From Planktosalinus sp963977065 (GTDB taxonomy: Bacteria; Bacteroidota; Bacteroidia; Flavobacteriales; Flavobacteriaceae): a stretch of 64,000 nucleotides of DNA. Below are positions 42,911-52,182 of this stretch, piece after piece. Position 1 is the stretch's first letter; the number at the start of each line of letters is the position of its first letter. The stretch is taken from contig CAXBNF010000007.1 in assembly GCA_963977065.1 (NCBI GenBank), forward strand, positions 1-64,000. The letters run 5' to 3'. Both the position numbers and the translations under genes were made by a program. The notes under the pieces were generated by a model. That model searched no databases. It was not told the origin of the DNA and saw nothing but the letters and a program-made list of their open reading frames with translations.

Positions 42911-44137
42911 TTAAAATAAATTCCATTGAAAAACGCGGTCCAAACTTCTTATACTTAAAATTAAAGTAGTTAAAACAATTAAAATCCCAAAAATGTTTTG
43001 AATTAGTGAGTTTTTATAATTGCCTAAAAGCTCCTTTTTATTCATTACCCATAGTAGAAATCCTACAACTACAGGGAGTAAAATCCCATTTGCTACTTGT
43101 GCAAATTTGATAATTTCAATGGGTTTAAATCCAAGAGACGAAATTAAAATTCCTAATAGGAGAATAAGCATCCAAACCATTCTAAATTTTTTGGATTTCA
43201 TTCCGCCTTTCCAGTTAAAACATTCTTTGGAAACATAAGCAGCGGCTAAAGGTGCTGTAATAGCCGAACTAATTCCGGCAGCAAACAATCCGATACTTAA
43301 AAAATAGGTCGCAAATTCACCATAAAGGGGCTCCAGTCCTAAAGCAAGATCAGCTGCATTATTGACACTTGCACCTTGAATAGCCGCACCGCAAACAATA
43401 ATTCCCATAGATACTATACCGCCCAAAATGATAGCAATAAAACTATCCATTTGAGCCGTTCTCAATTCTCTTACTGTGGTCCACTTTTCTCTGACAAGTG
43501 CAGCGTGTAAAAACAAGTTATAAGGTACAACGGTAGTCCCCACCAGGGCTATAATAGTAAGGAATCCTTCCTCCGGAATTTTTGGAATAAAAACACTTTT
43601 TAAAAGTAATAGTAAATCGGGTTTTGTTAGTATCGCAGCAATCAAAAATGAGATACTCATCAAAATTACTAAACCCACCAAAGCACGTTCAATGATTTTA
43701 TACTTTCCAAGATAGAGGACTATAAAGGCAATGAATCCTAAAAGAAGACTCAAATAATTGATTTCAATTTTTTGAAAGGAAATGGTACTTTTCGCAAGAA
43801 ATGTCTCCAAACCAAGTACTCCACCACTGATGTTTCCAGCTTCATAAGCACCATTTCCAATAACGATAGCGCAAATAATTAAAGTAATTCCGATAATTTT
43901 TAATACCGGAATTTTGATTTGATTTTTGACGGTTTCTGCCAAACCTTTTCCGTGAACAAGACCTAAACGAACGGTCATTTCTTGAAGTACTAATGTGGCT
44001 ATAATGGAAAGCCCCATCGCCCAAAGTAATGTAAAACCAAACTCCACTCCTGCCAGGGTGCAAACGGTCACAGTTCCAGGCCCTATAAAGGCAGCAGCAA
44101 CCAGAGTACCGGGACCAATTTTATTGAGAAACTTCAT
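42911..44137 (-). CDS. Nramp-like transporter (YcsG type) of the 5-oxoproline operon
   Basis: A 408-residue membrane protein with about 11 helices and the overall Nramp fold. The key metal sites are altered: the first helix has GPGT (residues 19-22) where Nramp metal transporters have DPGN, and helix six has TVVPYN (about 202-207) where they have a Met and His (MPHN). The start at 44137 overlaps the upstream gene by 17 bases; a longer version would run further into that gene. Bacillus ycsF-kip clusters carry a related gene (ycsG). Transport of 5-oxoproline or a related acid is more plausible here than metal uptake; inference. Confidence 0.85.
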   Translation of the reverse strand: MKFLNKIGPGTLVAAAFIGPGTVTVCTLAGVEFGFTLLWAMGLSIIATLVLQEMTVRLGLVHGKGLAETVKNQIKIPVLKIIGITLIICAIVIGNGAYEAGNISGGVLGLETFLAKSTISFQKIEINYLSLLLGFIAFIVLYLGKYKIIERALVGLVILMSISFLIAAILTKPDLLLLLKSVFIPKIPEEGFLTIIALVGTTVVPYNLFLHAALVREKWTTVRELRTAQMDSFIAIILGGIVSMGIIVCGAAIQGASVNNAADLALGLEPLYGEFATYFLSIGLFAAGISSAITAPLAAAYVSKECFNWKGGMKSKKFRMVWMLILLLGILISSLGFKPIEIIKFAQVANGILLPVVVGFLLWVMNKKELLGNYKNSLIQNIFGILIVLTTLILSIRSLDRVFQWNLF

Positions 44138-45254
44138 CGTTGAGTTGTAAAAGCGCATAAATTGCAAAACTACCCAGCCAGTGCCCCCCTTCATAACTAT
44201 CATCAACAAGATTGGGCAACGAATAGTTCATATGCTCATTTGCTACATTTTTTAAATGCGCATATTCTTCAAATTGATTGGCCAAAGCATAGATACTCCA
44301 GGCGCGGCTAAAATTTAATCCATCCAAATGCACTAGTTTTCCATCTTCACGGTCGCTCACTTTGCCTACTTCCAATTCATAATTTTTATTCTTTAGCTGG
44401 GGCATAAATTGATCCAACCAAGTCAAAAACTCTTTTTCATCAAGGACTCGTCTCATAATATTGATTTCTTCAAAACAGGGGGATAAAAAATCAAATCCGC
44501 TGGGCTCCCAGTCGATGGGACAATTTTTATCATTGAAGTAGAAATCATTTGCACGTAATTTTATCAAGTCACGCAGTTCATCTTCGCCGGTTGTAACGGC
44601 ATAATCATAAGCAAAAGTAAGCCCAAAAGCAGTATTTGTATGCTCTCCCACTCTGATGGGATAAACCAATTTTGGCAAAAATTCTTTATAGCGTTCCACA
44701 AACAAATCTGTTAAAGGTTTTATGTTTTGATAAAGTTCTTGACCCAATGGATCTTCCCAAGTATAAAGTTCTTCGGCGAGTTTTAAAAACCAGTTCCAGC
44801 CATAAGTGCGCTCAAATGATGTATTTACCTTACGATTGAAAAAGGCTGTTTCAACTTCAATATGCTCTTTTGTGAGTGTATTTTTTAGTATTTCCCTTAC
44901 ACGCGCAGCTTCTTCCAGTTCAGGAAAGTTCTTGACTAAAGTTATCATTGACCAATAGCCATGAACGGCACTGTGCCAATCAAAACAACCGTAAAAAATT
45001 GGGAAATTTTCAATAGGGGGTCTTACGTCGTTTTTGTTTTCTAATACAGTACCGGGCTTATAAGGGTATTCTTGGTCAAAACATTTTAAGGGTAATTCAA
45101 GAAGATTTGCTGCTTCTTTTTGATTAAATTTTGGAGGTATATTTTCTTTAATTTCTGAAGAAATTTTAGGGGTTGTTTCATTTGTGTTTTTTTCTTTTTC
45201 GGCGCAAGCCATAAAGCTAATTATCAGAAAAAGTAGCATTTGTTTTTTTATCAT
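44121..45254 (-). CDS. DUF2891-like lipoprotein of the 5-oxoproline operon
   Basis: A 377-residue exported protein. The start ATG at 45254 is followed by a lipoprotein signal (FLIISFMACAEKE, lipid-anchor Cys near residue 17). The mature part is an alpha/alpha-barrel-like protein with FYGCFDWHSAVHGYWS, ERTYGWNWFLKLAEEL and YEGGHWLGSFA, which match the family I know as DUF2891. Conserved His, Trp and Asp residues suggest an enzyme of unknown reaction. It is the first gene of the operon with the Nramp-like and pxp genes. Confidence 0.85.
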   Translation of the reverse strand: MIKKQMLLFLIISFMACAEKEKNTNETTPKISSEIKENIPPKFNQKEAANLLELPLKCFDQEYPYKPGTVLENKNDVRPPIENFPIFYGCFDWHSAVHGYWSMITLVKNFPELEEAARVREILKNTLTKEHIEVETAFFNRKVNTSFERTYGWNWFLKLAEELYTWEDPLGQELYQNIKPLTDLFVERYKEFLPKLVYPIRVGEHTNTAFGLTFAYDYAVTTGEDELRDLIKLRANDFYFNDKNCPIDWEPSGFDFLSPCFEEINIMRRVLDEKEFLTWLDQFMPQLKNKNYELEVGKVSDREDGKLVHLDGLNFSRAWSIYALANQFEEYAHLKNVANEHMNYSLPNLVDDSYEGGHWLGSFAIYALLQLNDEVSQ

Positions 45255-45305
45255 CGATTTCAATTTTTTAATTTCTTATTTTAGCTAAAGCTAAGCAAAA
45301 GAAAG

Positions 45306-45334
45306 CAAATCTAAAAACAGAAAAAGTGTATCAA
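45306..45334 (-). promoter_or_regulatory. Promoter of the DUF2891-pxp operon
   Basis: Minus strand: TTG (45332-45334), 18 bases, then TAGATTTG (45306-45313), a full match to the consensus, about 52 bases before the ATG. The -33 element lies inside the first codons of the divergent aldehyde dehydrogenase gene. Confidence 0.7.
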
Positions 45335-46693
45335 ATTCCTGAACTTCTGAAAAGCCAGCACGATTTTTTCCAAACCGGAAAAACAAAAGATGTTGACTTC
45401 AGAAAACAGGTGTTAAAAAAGCTGCTACAAACCATTCAAAGAAAAGAGGATAAAATTTGTGAGGCTCTTTACAAAGATTTTAAGAAACCAAAATTTGAAA
45501 GTGTTGCTACAGAGACGGCCATTGTTATCAAAGAAATTAAACTGGCTATCAAAAACATAAAACATTGGTCAAAACCAAAACGTGTACCGGCTTCCCTTTT
45601 AAATTATCCCTCTAGCGATTGGATCTACTCCCAACCTTATGGCACCGTTCTTATCATTGCACCTTGGAATTATCCATTTCAATTGGTCATGTCTCCATTG
45701 ATAGGTGCTGTTGCTGCCGGGAATACTGTTGTTATTAAGCCCAGCGAGTATGCGCCTCATACTGCTCAATTGTTGGAAGAAATTATCAATAGCCTTTTTC
45801 AAAAAAATCATGTAGCTCTTATTCAAGGAGATGTTGCTGTTTCTCAAGAATTGCTTTACCACAAATGGGATTATGTTTTTTTTACCGGAAGCGTTCCTGT
45901 GGGTCGCATCGTTGCCAGAGCTATTGCTGAACACCTCACACCCTGCACACTTGAATTGGGCGGTAAAAACCCCACCATTGTAGATGAAAGCGCAAAAGTA
46001 AAATTGGCTGCAAAGCGCATTGTTTTTGGGAAATTCATCAATGCCGGGCAAACCTGTATAGCACCGGATTATGTGCTGGTTCACGAAAAAATTAAAAACA
46101 CATTTATAACGGCACTTAAAGATGAAATTACTCGCTTTTATGGAAACAACCCTAAGTCATCTAAAGATTTTGCCCGAATAATTAATCAAAAGGAATACAA
46201 TAGATTGCTTTCATTAATAGACCAGGAGAAAATTGTAATTGGAGGTGAAATGGATCCTGATGATCACTATATTTCACCCACAGTAATTGTTAACCCTTCT
46301 TTGAATAGTAAAATTATGCAGGATGAAATTTTTGGACCTCTCTTGCCGGTTTTGGTTTACCAAACAGAAAATGATATCGACCTGATTTTGAAAAAATTTC
46401 CAAATCCTCTATCTGTTTATATTTTTAGTACAAGAAATAAGTTTGCTGAAAAAATGATTCAAAAATATTCCTTTGGTGGTGGTACTATTAATGACACTTT
46501 AGTGCATTTTATTAATGAAAAACTTCCCTTTGGTGGTGTGGGCAACAGTGGTATGGGCGGGTATCATGGCAAGTACACCTTTGATACTTTTTCACATAAA
46601 AAATCCATCACAAAAAGGGCCAACTGGCTGGACATTCCTTTGCGTTATGCGCCTTATAAAAATAAAATTAAATGGCTTAAAAGGTTTATTTAG
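45326..46693 (+). CDS. Aldehyde dehydrogenase (ALDH3-like)
   Basis: A 455-residue NAD(P)-dependent aldehyde dehydrogenase. Catalytic Glu in CTLELGGKNPTIV, catalytic Cys in FINAGQTCIAPDYVL, the Rossmann loop FTGSVPVG and the APWNYPFQLV segment are present. The short N-terminus and C-terminal helix with RYAPYKNKIKWLKRF, probably membrane-associating, fit the class 3 group that oxidises fatty or medium-chain aldehydes. The start is GTG. It converges on the GNAT-nitrilase gene with an 8-base overlap. Confidence 0.93.
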   Translation: MYQIPELLKSQHDFFQTGKTKDVDFRKQVLKKLLQTIQRKEDKICEALYKDFKKPKFESVATETAIVIKEIKLAIKNIKHWSKPKRVPASLLNYPSSDWIYSQPYGTVLIIAPWNYPFQLVMSPLIGAVAAGNTVVIKPSEYAPHTAQLLEEIINSLFQKNHVALIQGDVAVSQELLYHKWDYVFFTGSVPVGRIVARAIAEHLTPCTLELGGKNPTIVDESAKVKLAAKRIVFGKFINAGQTCIAPDYVLVHEKIKNTFITALKDEITRFYGNNPKSSKDFARIINQKEYNRLLSLIDQEKIVIGGEMDPDDHYISPTVIVNPSLNSKIMQDEIFGPLLPVLVYQTENDIDLILKKFPNPLSVYIFSTRNKFAEKMIQKYSFGGGTINDTLVHFINEKLPFGGVGNSGMGGYHGKYTFDTFSHKKSITKRANWLDIPLRYAPYKNKIKWLKRFI

Positions 46694-48227
46694 CAGCTTT
46701 TCTTTTAATAAGAGAATACAAATCTTTTCTTCTGTCCTTGAGATTTCTCACACTCCCAAAGTTGTGTAGTTCTTTTAAAAGATCCATATCAACGTCGGCA
46801 ATAAGAGTACTCTCGGTATTTGGAGTGGCTTCTGCTTTGATTCCGTTAACAGGAAAAGCAAAGTCTGAGGGTGTAAATACAGCACTCTGAGCATACTGAA
46901 TATCCATATTATTGACCTTGGGTAAATTACCAACATTGCCGGCTATGGCAACATAACACTCATTTTCAATAGCCCGAGCTTTAGCGCAATTACGCACACG
47001 CTCATACCCATTTTGGGTATCTGTCATAAAGGGTACAAATAATATATTCATCCCTTCATCTGCGAGCAATCTTGAGATTTCAGGAAATTCTACATCATAA
47101 CAAATGAGCACACCTATTTTACCACAATCTGTATCGATGGCTTTAATTTTGTTTCCGCCCTTGATACCCCATGCAGATTCCTCAGCGGGGGTAATATGAA
47201 GCTTTTCATAGCGTTCATAGCTTCCATCTCTTCGGCATACATAGCCCACATTGTAAAGATGACCTTCTTTCTTTAAAGGCATACTTCCTGTGATGATATT
47301 GATATTGTATGAAATAGCCATTTCCCTAAATTTTTCAAGTAAAGGCTCTGTATATTCTGATAATTTTCTAATGGCTTCAGATTCTTTAAGGTTATTAAAG
47401 TCTGCCATTAACGGGGCATTGAAAAACTCAGGAAACAGTACAAAATCACTTTGATAATCTGAAATGGCGTCAACAAAAAACTCTATTTGATTTACAACAG
47501 CATCAAAATCCCTAAACAATCGCATTTGCCATTGTACAAGCCCTAGTCTTACAACTTTCTTTTGGGAATCTAAAATTTTGTCTGATTTAACATAATAGAT
47601 ATTATTCCATTCCATTAGGACTGCATAATCGAGAGATTCTTTGTCACCATCGAGATACCCTTTTAATACTTTTCTTACATGAAAATCATTGGCCAATTGA
47701 AAAAGCAAAACCGGGTCATCAACTTCTTTGCGTTTCACTTTGTCTATATATTGTTTTGGTGTAAGCTCTTTAGCATACTTACTATAGTTAGGAATTCTTC
47801 CTCCAAAAACAATAGAACGCAAATTGAGTTGTTCACAGAGTTCTTTTCTTGCTTCATACAATCTTCTCCCCAGTCGCAATCCTCTGAATTCAGGATGAAT
47901 AAATACATCGATACCATACAAAACATCACCGTTTTCTGAGTGGGTGTTGAAAGTGAAATTACCCGTTATCTGAGTATAAGAATGGTCATCATCATATTTT
48001 GATGAATCGACGATAATACTCAAGGCACAGCCCACAATGCGGTCATCAATTTCAATACAGAGCTGTCCCTGCGGAAATTTTTTAAGCAGGGTTTTAATTT
48101 CCTTTTCTGTCCAGTAATCTTCAGGCATGCCGTTGTAAGACTCAATCATCGATTTTTTCAATTCGATATAATCTGAAACCAAGAGGTTTCTGAGTTCAAT
48201 TTTTGGTGACTGGTCTAAAATTTCCAT
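46686..48227 (-). CDS. GNAT acetyltransferase-nitrilase fusion protein
   Basis: A 513-residue two-domain protein. Residues 1-175 are a GNAT N-acetyltransferase (the acetyl-CoA loop GLRLGRRLYEARKEL and YGIDVFIHPEFR). Residues 225-510 are a carbon-nitrogen hydrolase with the triad Glu (LFPEFFNAP), Lys (YEKLHITPAE) and Cys (GVLICYDVEFPE). The two activities are likely to act on one amide or polyamine-like substrate, which is unknown. This fusion is seen as a single gene in other Bacteroidetes and proteobacteria. It overlaps the convergent ALDH gene. Confidence 0.92.
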   Translation of the reverse strand: MEILDQSPKIELRNLLVSDYIELKKSMIESYNGMPEDYWTEKEIKTLLKKFPQGQLCIEIDDRIVGCALSIIVDSSKYDDDHSYTQITGNFTFNTHSENGDVLYGIDVFIHPEFRGLRLGRRLYEARKELCEQLNLRSIVFGGRIPNYSKYAKELTPKQYIDKVKRKEVDDPVLLFQLANDFHVRKVLKGYLDGDKESLDYAVLMEWNNIYYVKSDKILDSQKKVVRLGLVQWQMRLFRDFDAVVNQIEFFVDAISDYQSDFVLFPEFFNAPLMADFNNLKESEAIRKLSEYTEPLLEKFREMAISYNINIITGSMPLKKEGHLYNVGYVCRRDGSYERYEKLHITPAEESAWGIKGGNKIKAIDTDCGKIGVLICYDVEFPEISRLLADEGMNILFVPFMTDTQNGYERVRNCAKARAIENECYVAIAGNVGNLPKVNNMDIQYAQSAVFTPSDFAFPVNGIKAEATPNTESTLIADVDMDLLKELHNFGSVRNLKDRRKDLYSLIKRKAAK

Positions 48228-48299
48228 AATTGTTTTTAAGTGTAGCCTAAATATAATCTAAAATGTGAATCTTAAAATTTTTTAATACCACTTTAACGA

Positions 48300-49844
48300 T
48301 TAACCAAACCAACCATCACGGTCGAGACTCCTGTATTGTATAGCTTCTGAAATATGATTCCCCACAATAGATTCACTACCTTCAAGGTCTGCTATAGTGC
48401 GGGCTACTTTTAAAATTCTGTCATAAGCTCTTGCCGAAAGATTCAAGCGTTCCATAGCCACTTTTAATTGAGATAATGATGCCTCATCCAGTTTACAAAA
48501 CTGCCTGATTTGTTTGACACCCATCTGTGCATTGTAGTGAATGTTATCAATATCCTGAAATCGCTTTGTTTGTACTTCTCTTGCAACAGCTACACGCTCT
48601 CTTATCACAACACTGCTTTCACCTTTACGCTCCTCACTGAGTTTTTCAAAAGGGACAGGATTAACTTCAATATGAATATCAATGCGGTCTAGTAAAGGTC
48701 CTGAAATTTTACTGAGGTATCGTTGCATTTCAGCCGGAGAGGAAGTTACCGGTGCATCCGGATCATTAAAATACCCGCCGGGACTGGGGTTCATACTTGC
48801 TACCAGCATAAAACTACTGGGGTATGTAACTGTAAATTTTGCTCTGGAAATGGTAACCTCTCTGTCTTCAAGGGGTTGTCTCATCACTTCAAGCACACCT
48901 CTTTTAAATTCCGGAAGTTCATCGAGAAAAAGGACTCCATTATGAGAAAGGGATATTTCACCAGGCTGCGGATAAGCACCACCGCCAACTAAAGCAACAT
49001 CACTTATCGTGTGGTGGGGGCTTCGAAAGGGCCGTTGCGTCATAATTCCTGAATGTTCTTTAGTGCGCCCTGCCACACTGTGTATTTTAGTAGTTTCCAG
49101 CGCTTCATCAAGCGTCATGGGCGGTAAGATTGACGGCAAACGTTTTGCGAGCATTGTTTTACCGGAGCCCGGAGGACCAATAAGTATAATGTTGTGCCCT
49201 CCCGCAGCAGCGATTTCCATACATCGTTTTATGGATTCTTGACCTTTCACATCGGCAAAATCAAATTCGGGATGGTTTAAGTGTTCATAAAACTCAGCTT
49301 TGATATCGACAATGGTTTGTTCTAATGGGCTGTCTTTATCAAAAAAATCAATCACTTCAGAGATGGAGTCCACACCAAAAACTTCCAGCCCTTCCACAAT
49401 GGCAGCTTCTTTCGCATTTATTTTTGGAAGAATAAACCCTTTAAACCCTTCTTCTCTAGCTTTAAAGGCTATTGGTAAAGCACCTCTTATTGACTGTAAA
49501 TTTCCGTCAAGTGAGAGTTCTCCCATTATGATATAGTCTTCGGGATTATTTTTTAATTGAATTTGTTCTGTAGCAGCGAGAATGCCAATAGCCAACGGTA
49601 AATCATAAGCAGAGCCTTCTTTTCTTAAATCAGCCGGAGCCATATTCAAGGTGATTTTTTTTCCCGGAATTTTGTATCCATTGTTTTGAAGGGCGGCGGC
49701 GATTCTGTGGTTGCTTTCACGTATAGCGTTATCTGGCAATCCCACAAGGTGGTAGCCCACTCCTTTTCCCGCTACATTAACTTCTATGGTGATTGTGGTA
49801 GCCTCAACGCCAAAAAAAGCACTCCCATAAACTTTTGCAAGCAT
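48300..49844 (-). CDS. YifB family Mg-chelatase-like AAA ATPase (ComM)
   Basis: A 514-residue AAA+ protein. N-terminal Lon-protease-like domain (VNVAGKGVGYHLVGLPDNAIRES), then Walker A IGPPGSGKTMLAKRLPS, Walker B LFLDELPEF, and the Mg_chelatase C-terminal domain (LSARAYDRILKVARTIADLEG). ComM acts as a hexameric helicase that promotes branch migration during natural transformation; whether this strain is competent cannot be judged. It is the only gene in its transcript. Confidence 0.95.
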   Translation of the reverse strand: MLAKVYGSAFFGVEATTITIEVNVAGKGVGYHLVGLPDNAIRESNHRIAAALQNNGYKIPGKKITLNMAPADLRKEGSAYDLPLAIGILAATEQIQLKNNPEDYIIMGELSLDGNLQSIRGALPIAFKAREEGFKGFILPKINAKEAAIVEGLEVFGVDSISEVIDFFDKDSPLEQTIVDIKAEFYEHLNHPEFDFADVKGQESIKRCMEIAAAGGHNIILIGPPGSGKTMLAKRLPSILPPMTLDEALETTKIHSVAGRTKEHSGIMTQRPFRSPHHTISDVALVGGGAYPQPGEISLSHNGVLFLDELPEFKRGVLEVMRQPLEDREVTISRAKFTVTYPSSFMLVASMNPSPGGYFNDPDAPVTSSPAEMQRYLSKISGPLLDRIDIHIEVNPVPFEKLSEERKGESSVVIRERVAVAREVQTKRFQDIDNIHYNAQMGVKQIRQFCKLDEASLSQLKVAMERLNLSARAYDRILKVARTIADLEGSESIVGNHISEAIQYRSLDRDGWFG

Positions 49845-49890
49845 AAAAATAATTTTAGTTAATATGATGAATCGTCAAGGAGGTCTCCAT

Positions 49891-49922
49891 AAAAAAACCT
49901 CCTCAAATTAATGGGGAGGTTT
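49891..49922 (-). terminator. Terminator of the subtilase gene
   Basis: Inverted repeat AAACCTCC (49895-49902) / GGAGGTTT (49915-49922); on the minus strand it is followed by seven T. It lies just after the subtilase stop. Confidence 0.8.
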
Positions 49923-49945
49923 AAATTTAATAAAAATTGTTGAGT

Positions 49946-51856
49946 TTATCTTTTTATAAACTTGTAAACTTTTGAAGCGTTGTCTATAGTCACTCTTAAA
50001 AAGTAAGTTCCGGTTTTTAGATTACTAATATCGAGCATAGTTGAATTTGCATTCACGATATAGGTTCCCATTGACTGTCCTAACAAGTTTATAATTTCAA
50101 GTTCAGAAATCTGTGTGAGTGCCTGAACATTGAGTTCGTTATTTGCAGGATTTGGAAATATTGATGCTTGTACAAAGTCATTAGATGGTGTACCTAGCGT
50201 TACCTCTGTTACTTCAAATCCTGAAAGTATCACAGACACAGCTTGTTCACCTTCTTCTAAAGTACCTTTATGTGAAACTCTAATTAAATAGTCTCCCGCA
50301 GGATTGTCAATTTCAATTTTTTCAATATTATCTCTTATGTTATCTCCATTTGTTGCTGGAGCAGTAAAATTAAAGTGATCAAGAACCCAAGGCAAAGAAA
50401 CATCTTGATTTTCATCAAATACTCTTAAGTCAAGGTCATTAATTAGTATTGGGGTGTCGTCATCTTCAACTTGACCCGGAACTATATTACCTTGTTTATC
50501 TAACCAGGTTATGGAAGCTACTAACCGCTCACCGGGAACGGCATTTCCTGTAATTTCAATATTTTGACCATCTTGAATTGTCAATTCTAAAATATGAGAT
50601 GTTGTACCATCATTGGAAATGATTTCAGCAGCTCTTTCTGTATTGATTAAACCCCATCCAAAACGATAATCGGGTCCTGGAAAAGCGCCGGCTTCATCTG
50701 CAGTGTGGAGTACCAAGCCTCTTAAAGTAGATGATCTCATAAATTCAGCATTCAAATTGTTGTAATGTTGCTGTAATAAAAGAAGTGCTCCGGCCACGCT
50801 TGGTGCTGCCATTGAAGTACCTGAAAAATTAGAATAGCTGGCATTACTTGTTGCTGTTGAAGAAAAAGTATTGACTCCTTTTGCAGAAATATCTGGCTTT
50901 ACCCTCCCATCATCTGGAGGACCCCAGCTACTAAAAGATGACATACTTACACTTCCGGCGTTTACATAATTTAAAACTTGAAAGGTTGCTGCTACAACTA
51001 AATTATTTTTTGAAACAGCTTGGTTTGTTAGTATATCAAAACCACCATCTCCCTGGTTATTGTGAGCTGTATTCCTAGCATTACCGGCAGCCCAAACAGG
51101 CAAATAATAAGGAGCACCAAATTGTATTTGATCCCAAAGTCTTGACGAACCTGTATATTTTCCTAAATACCAAACTGGCAGCGCAGGTCCTGAGCCACCA
51201 TCTGGTGGTACTCCATAAGAGTGGTTTGAAACTAACAATCCTACATCAGTAATTGCTGCAAGAACCTCACCGGCATCACTTCCCACTCTGAAAGAATAAT
51301 TAATTGATTCTGCCAGTGGTGCCATCCCTTTACCATTTCCTGATTGAAATGCTTCTGAGCCTATTACAGTACCCGTTACGTGAGTAGCATGAGAACTCAA
51401 TTGTGTCTCTGTATCAATATGAACAGCACGACCTTCAAGTAACTGATGTGCTTCTCTTACCAGACCACCGTCCCAAACTCCAACGAGCATATTTTCTCCA
51501 TTCAAATCCAAGCCGGAACTCCCGCCGGTATGAACTCTATCTGCTCTTGCAGTGATTCCTGCATTTCTGTTCATGGTTTCATAATAGATGGGCTGTCCAT
51601 CAATTACATCAATAAGAAAACCAACACCTCCATCTTCAAATTCATAGGTATCTAACCATCCGTTTACAGTTGCTTGTTCCAATGCTCTTTGCCTCTGGTT
51701 TTCATATTCTGACGCCACTTGTACTCGTAATTGGTTCAAATAGTTCAAATCATAATTTGATTTGATTTGTTCACGCTCAGTGGGCGTTTGAGCAAATGTA
51801 TTCAAAGAAAATACAACTGCCAGCAAGCACAATATGCTTTTTGTAAAAAATTTCAT
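49946..51856 (-). CDS. Secreted subtilisin-like (S8) protease with type IX sorting domain
   Basis: A 636-residue secreted peptidase. Signal peptide cleaved after TFAQ (residue 23). The S8 triad is complete: Asp in MLVGVWDGGLV, His in SSHATHVTGTVIG, Ser in FSGTSMAAPSVAGAL. A jelly-roll-like P domain follows (about 430-555). Residues 560-636 are a Por type A sorting domain (IFPNPANNELNVQ ... LKTGTYFLRV ... KVYKFIKR), directing it to the type IX system. A strong terminator follows the gene. Likely an extracellular protein-degrading enzyme. Confidence 0.95.
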   Translation of the reverse strand: MKFFTKSILCLLAVVFSLNTFAQTPTEREQIKSNYDLNYLNQLRVQVASEYENQRQRALEQATVNGWLDTYEFEDGGVGFLIDVIDGQPIYYETMNRNAGITARADRVHTGGSSGLDLNGENMLVGVWDGGLVREAHQLLEGRAVHIDTETQLSSHATHVTGTVIGSEAFQSGNGKGMAPLAESINYSFRVGSDAGEVLAAITDVGLLVSNHSYGVPPDGGSGPALPVWYLGKYTGSSRLWDQIQFGAPYYLPVWAAGNARNTAHNNQGDGGFDILTNQAVSKNNLVVAATFQVLNYVNAGSVSMSSFSSWGPPDDGRVKPDISAKGVNTFSSTATSNASYSNFSGTSMAAPSVAGALLLLQQHYNNLNAEFMRSSTLRGLVLHTADEAGAFPGPDYRFGWGLINTERAAEIISNDGTTSHILELTIQDGQNIEITGNAVPGERLVASITWLDKQGNIVPGQVEDDDTPILINDLDLRVFDENQDVSLPWVLDHFNFTAPATNGDNIRDNIEKIEIDNPAGDYLIRVSHKGTLEEGEQAVSVILSGFEVTEVTLGTPSNDFVQASIFPNPANNELNVQALTQISELEIINLLGQSMGTYIVNANSTMLDISNLKTGTYFLRVTIDNASKVYKFIKR

Positions 51857-52167
51857 AGTTTAAAAATTAAGTGAATAACAATTTTTTTTTGCTAATTTAA
51901 TAAATTTAAATTAATTATAATCTTAGGTTTTAGTAATTATAAAAATTGTAACATAAAGTATTTATTTTTAAAATCCATTTCTATTAAAAATTACGTGTAT
52001 ATACTTATTGAAATGACAGTCAAATTGAAGTATATTTGACTCTGTTTTTTAGTAAAAAGGTTAAGCCATTTGTAATTAAATTATTGTGGGGATGATGATT
52101 TAATCCAAGGTTTAGCCATAAAATTAAGATTTTTTACTAAGCTTAGACAAAGCGTAATAGATTTATT
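51857..52167. other. Non-coding AT-rich spacer
   Basis: 311 bases between dsbD and the subtilase gene. No gene and no clear promoter box were found. A perfect palindrome CTAAGCTTAG (about 52138-52147) and the hairpin described next are the only structures seen. Confidence 0.5.
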
Positions 52168-52182
52168 CTATTGCGCTTTTTT
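52149..52182. repeat. 12-bp hairpin overlapping the dsbD stop codon
   Basis: AAAGCGTAATAG (52149-52160) / CTATTGCGCTTT (52168-52179), one wobble pair, loop of 7, then T to 52182 on the plus strand. It includes the last codons and stop of dsbD. In the dsbD direction no T run follows, so it may protect the mRNA 3' end rather than end transcription. Confidence 0.5.

Noticed and set aside
45599..46084. 161-codon minus-strand reading frame
   Set aside because: It is antisense inside the aldehyde dehydrogenase gene and has no domain-like sequence; a shadow of the real gene.
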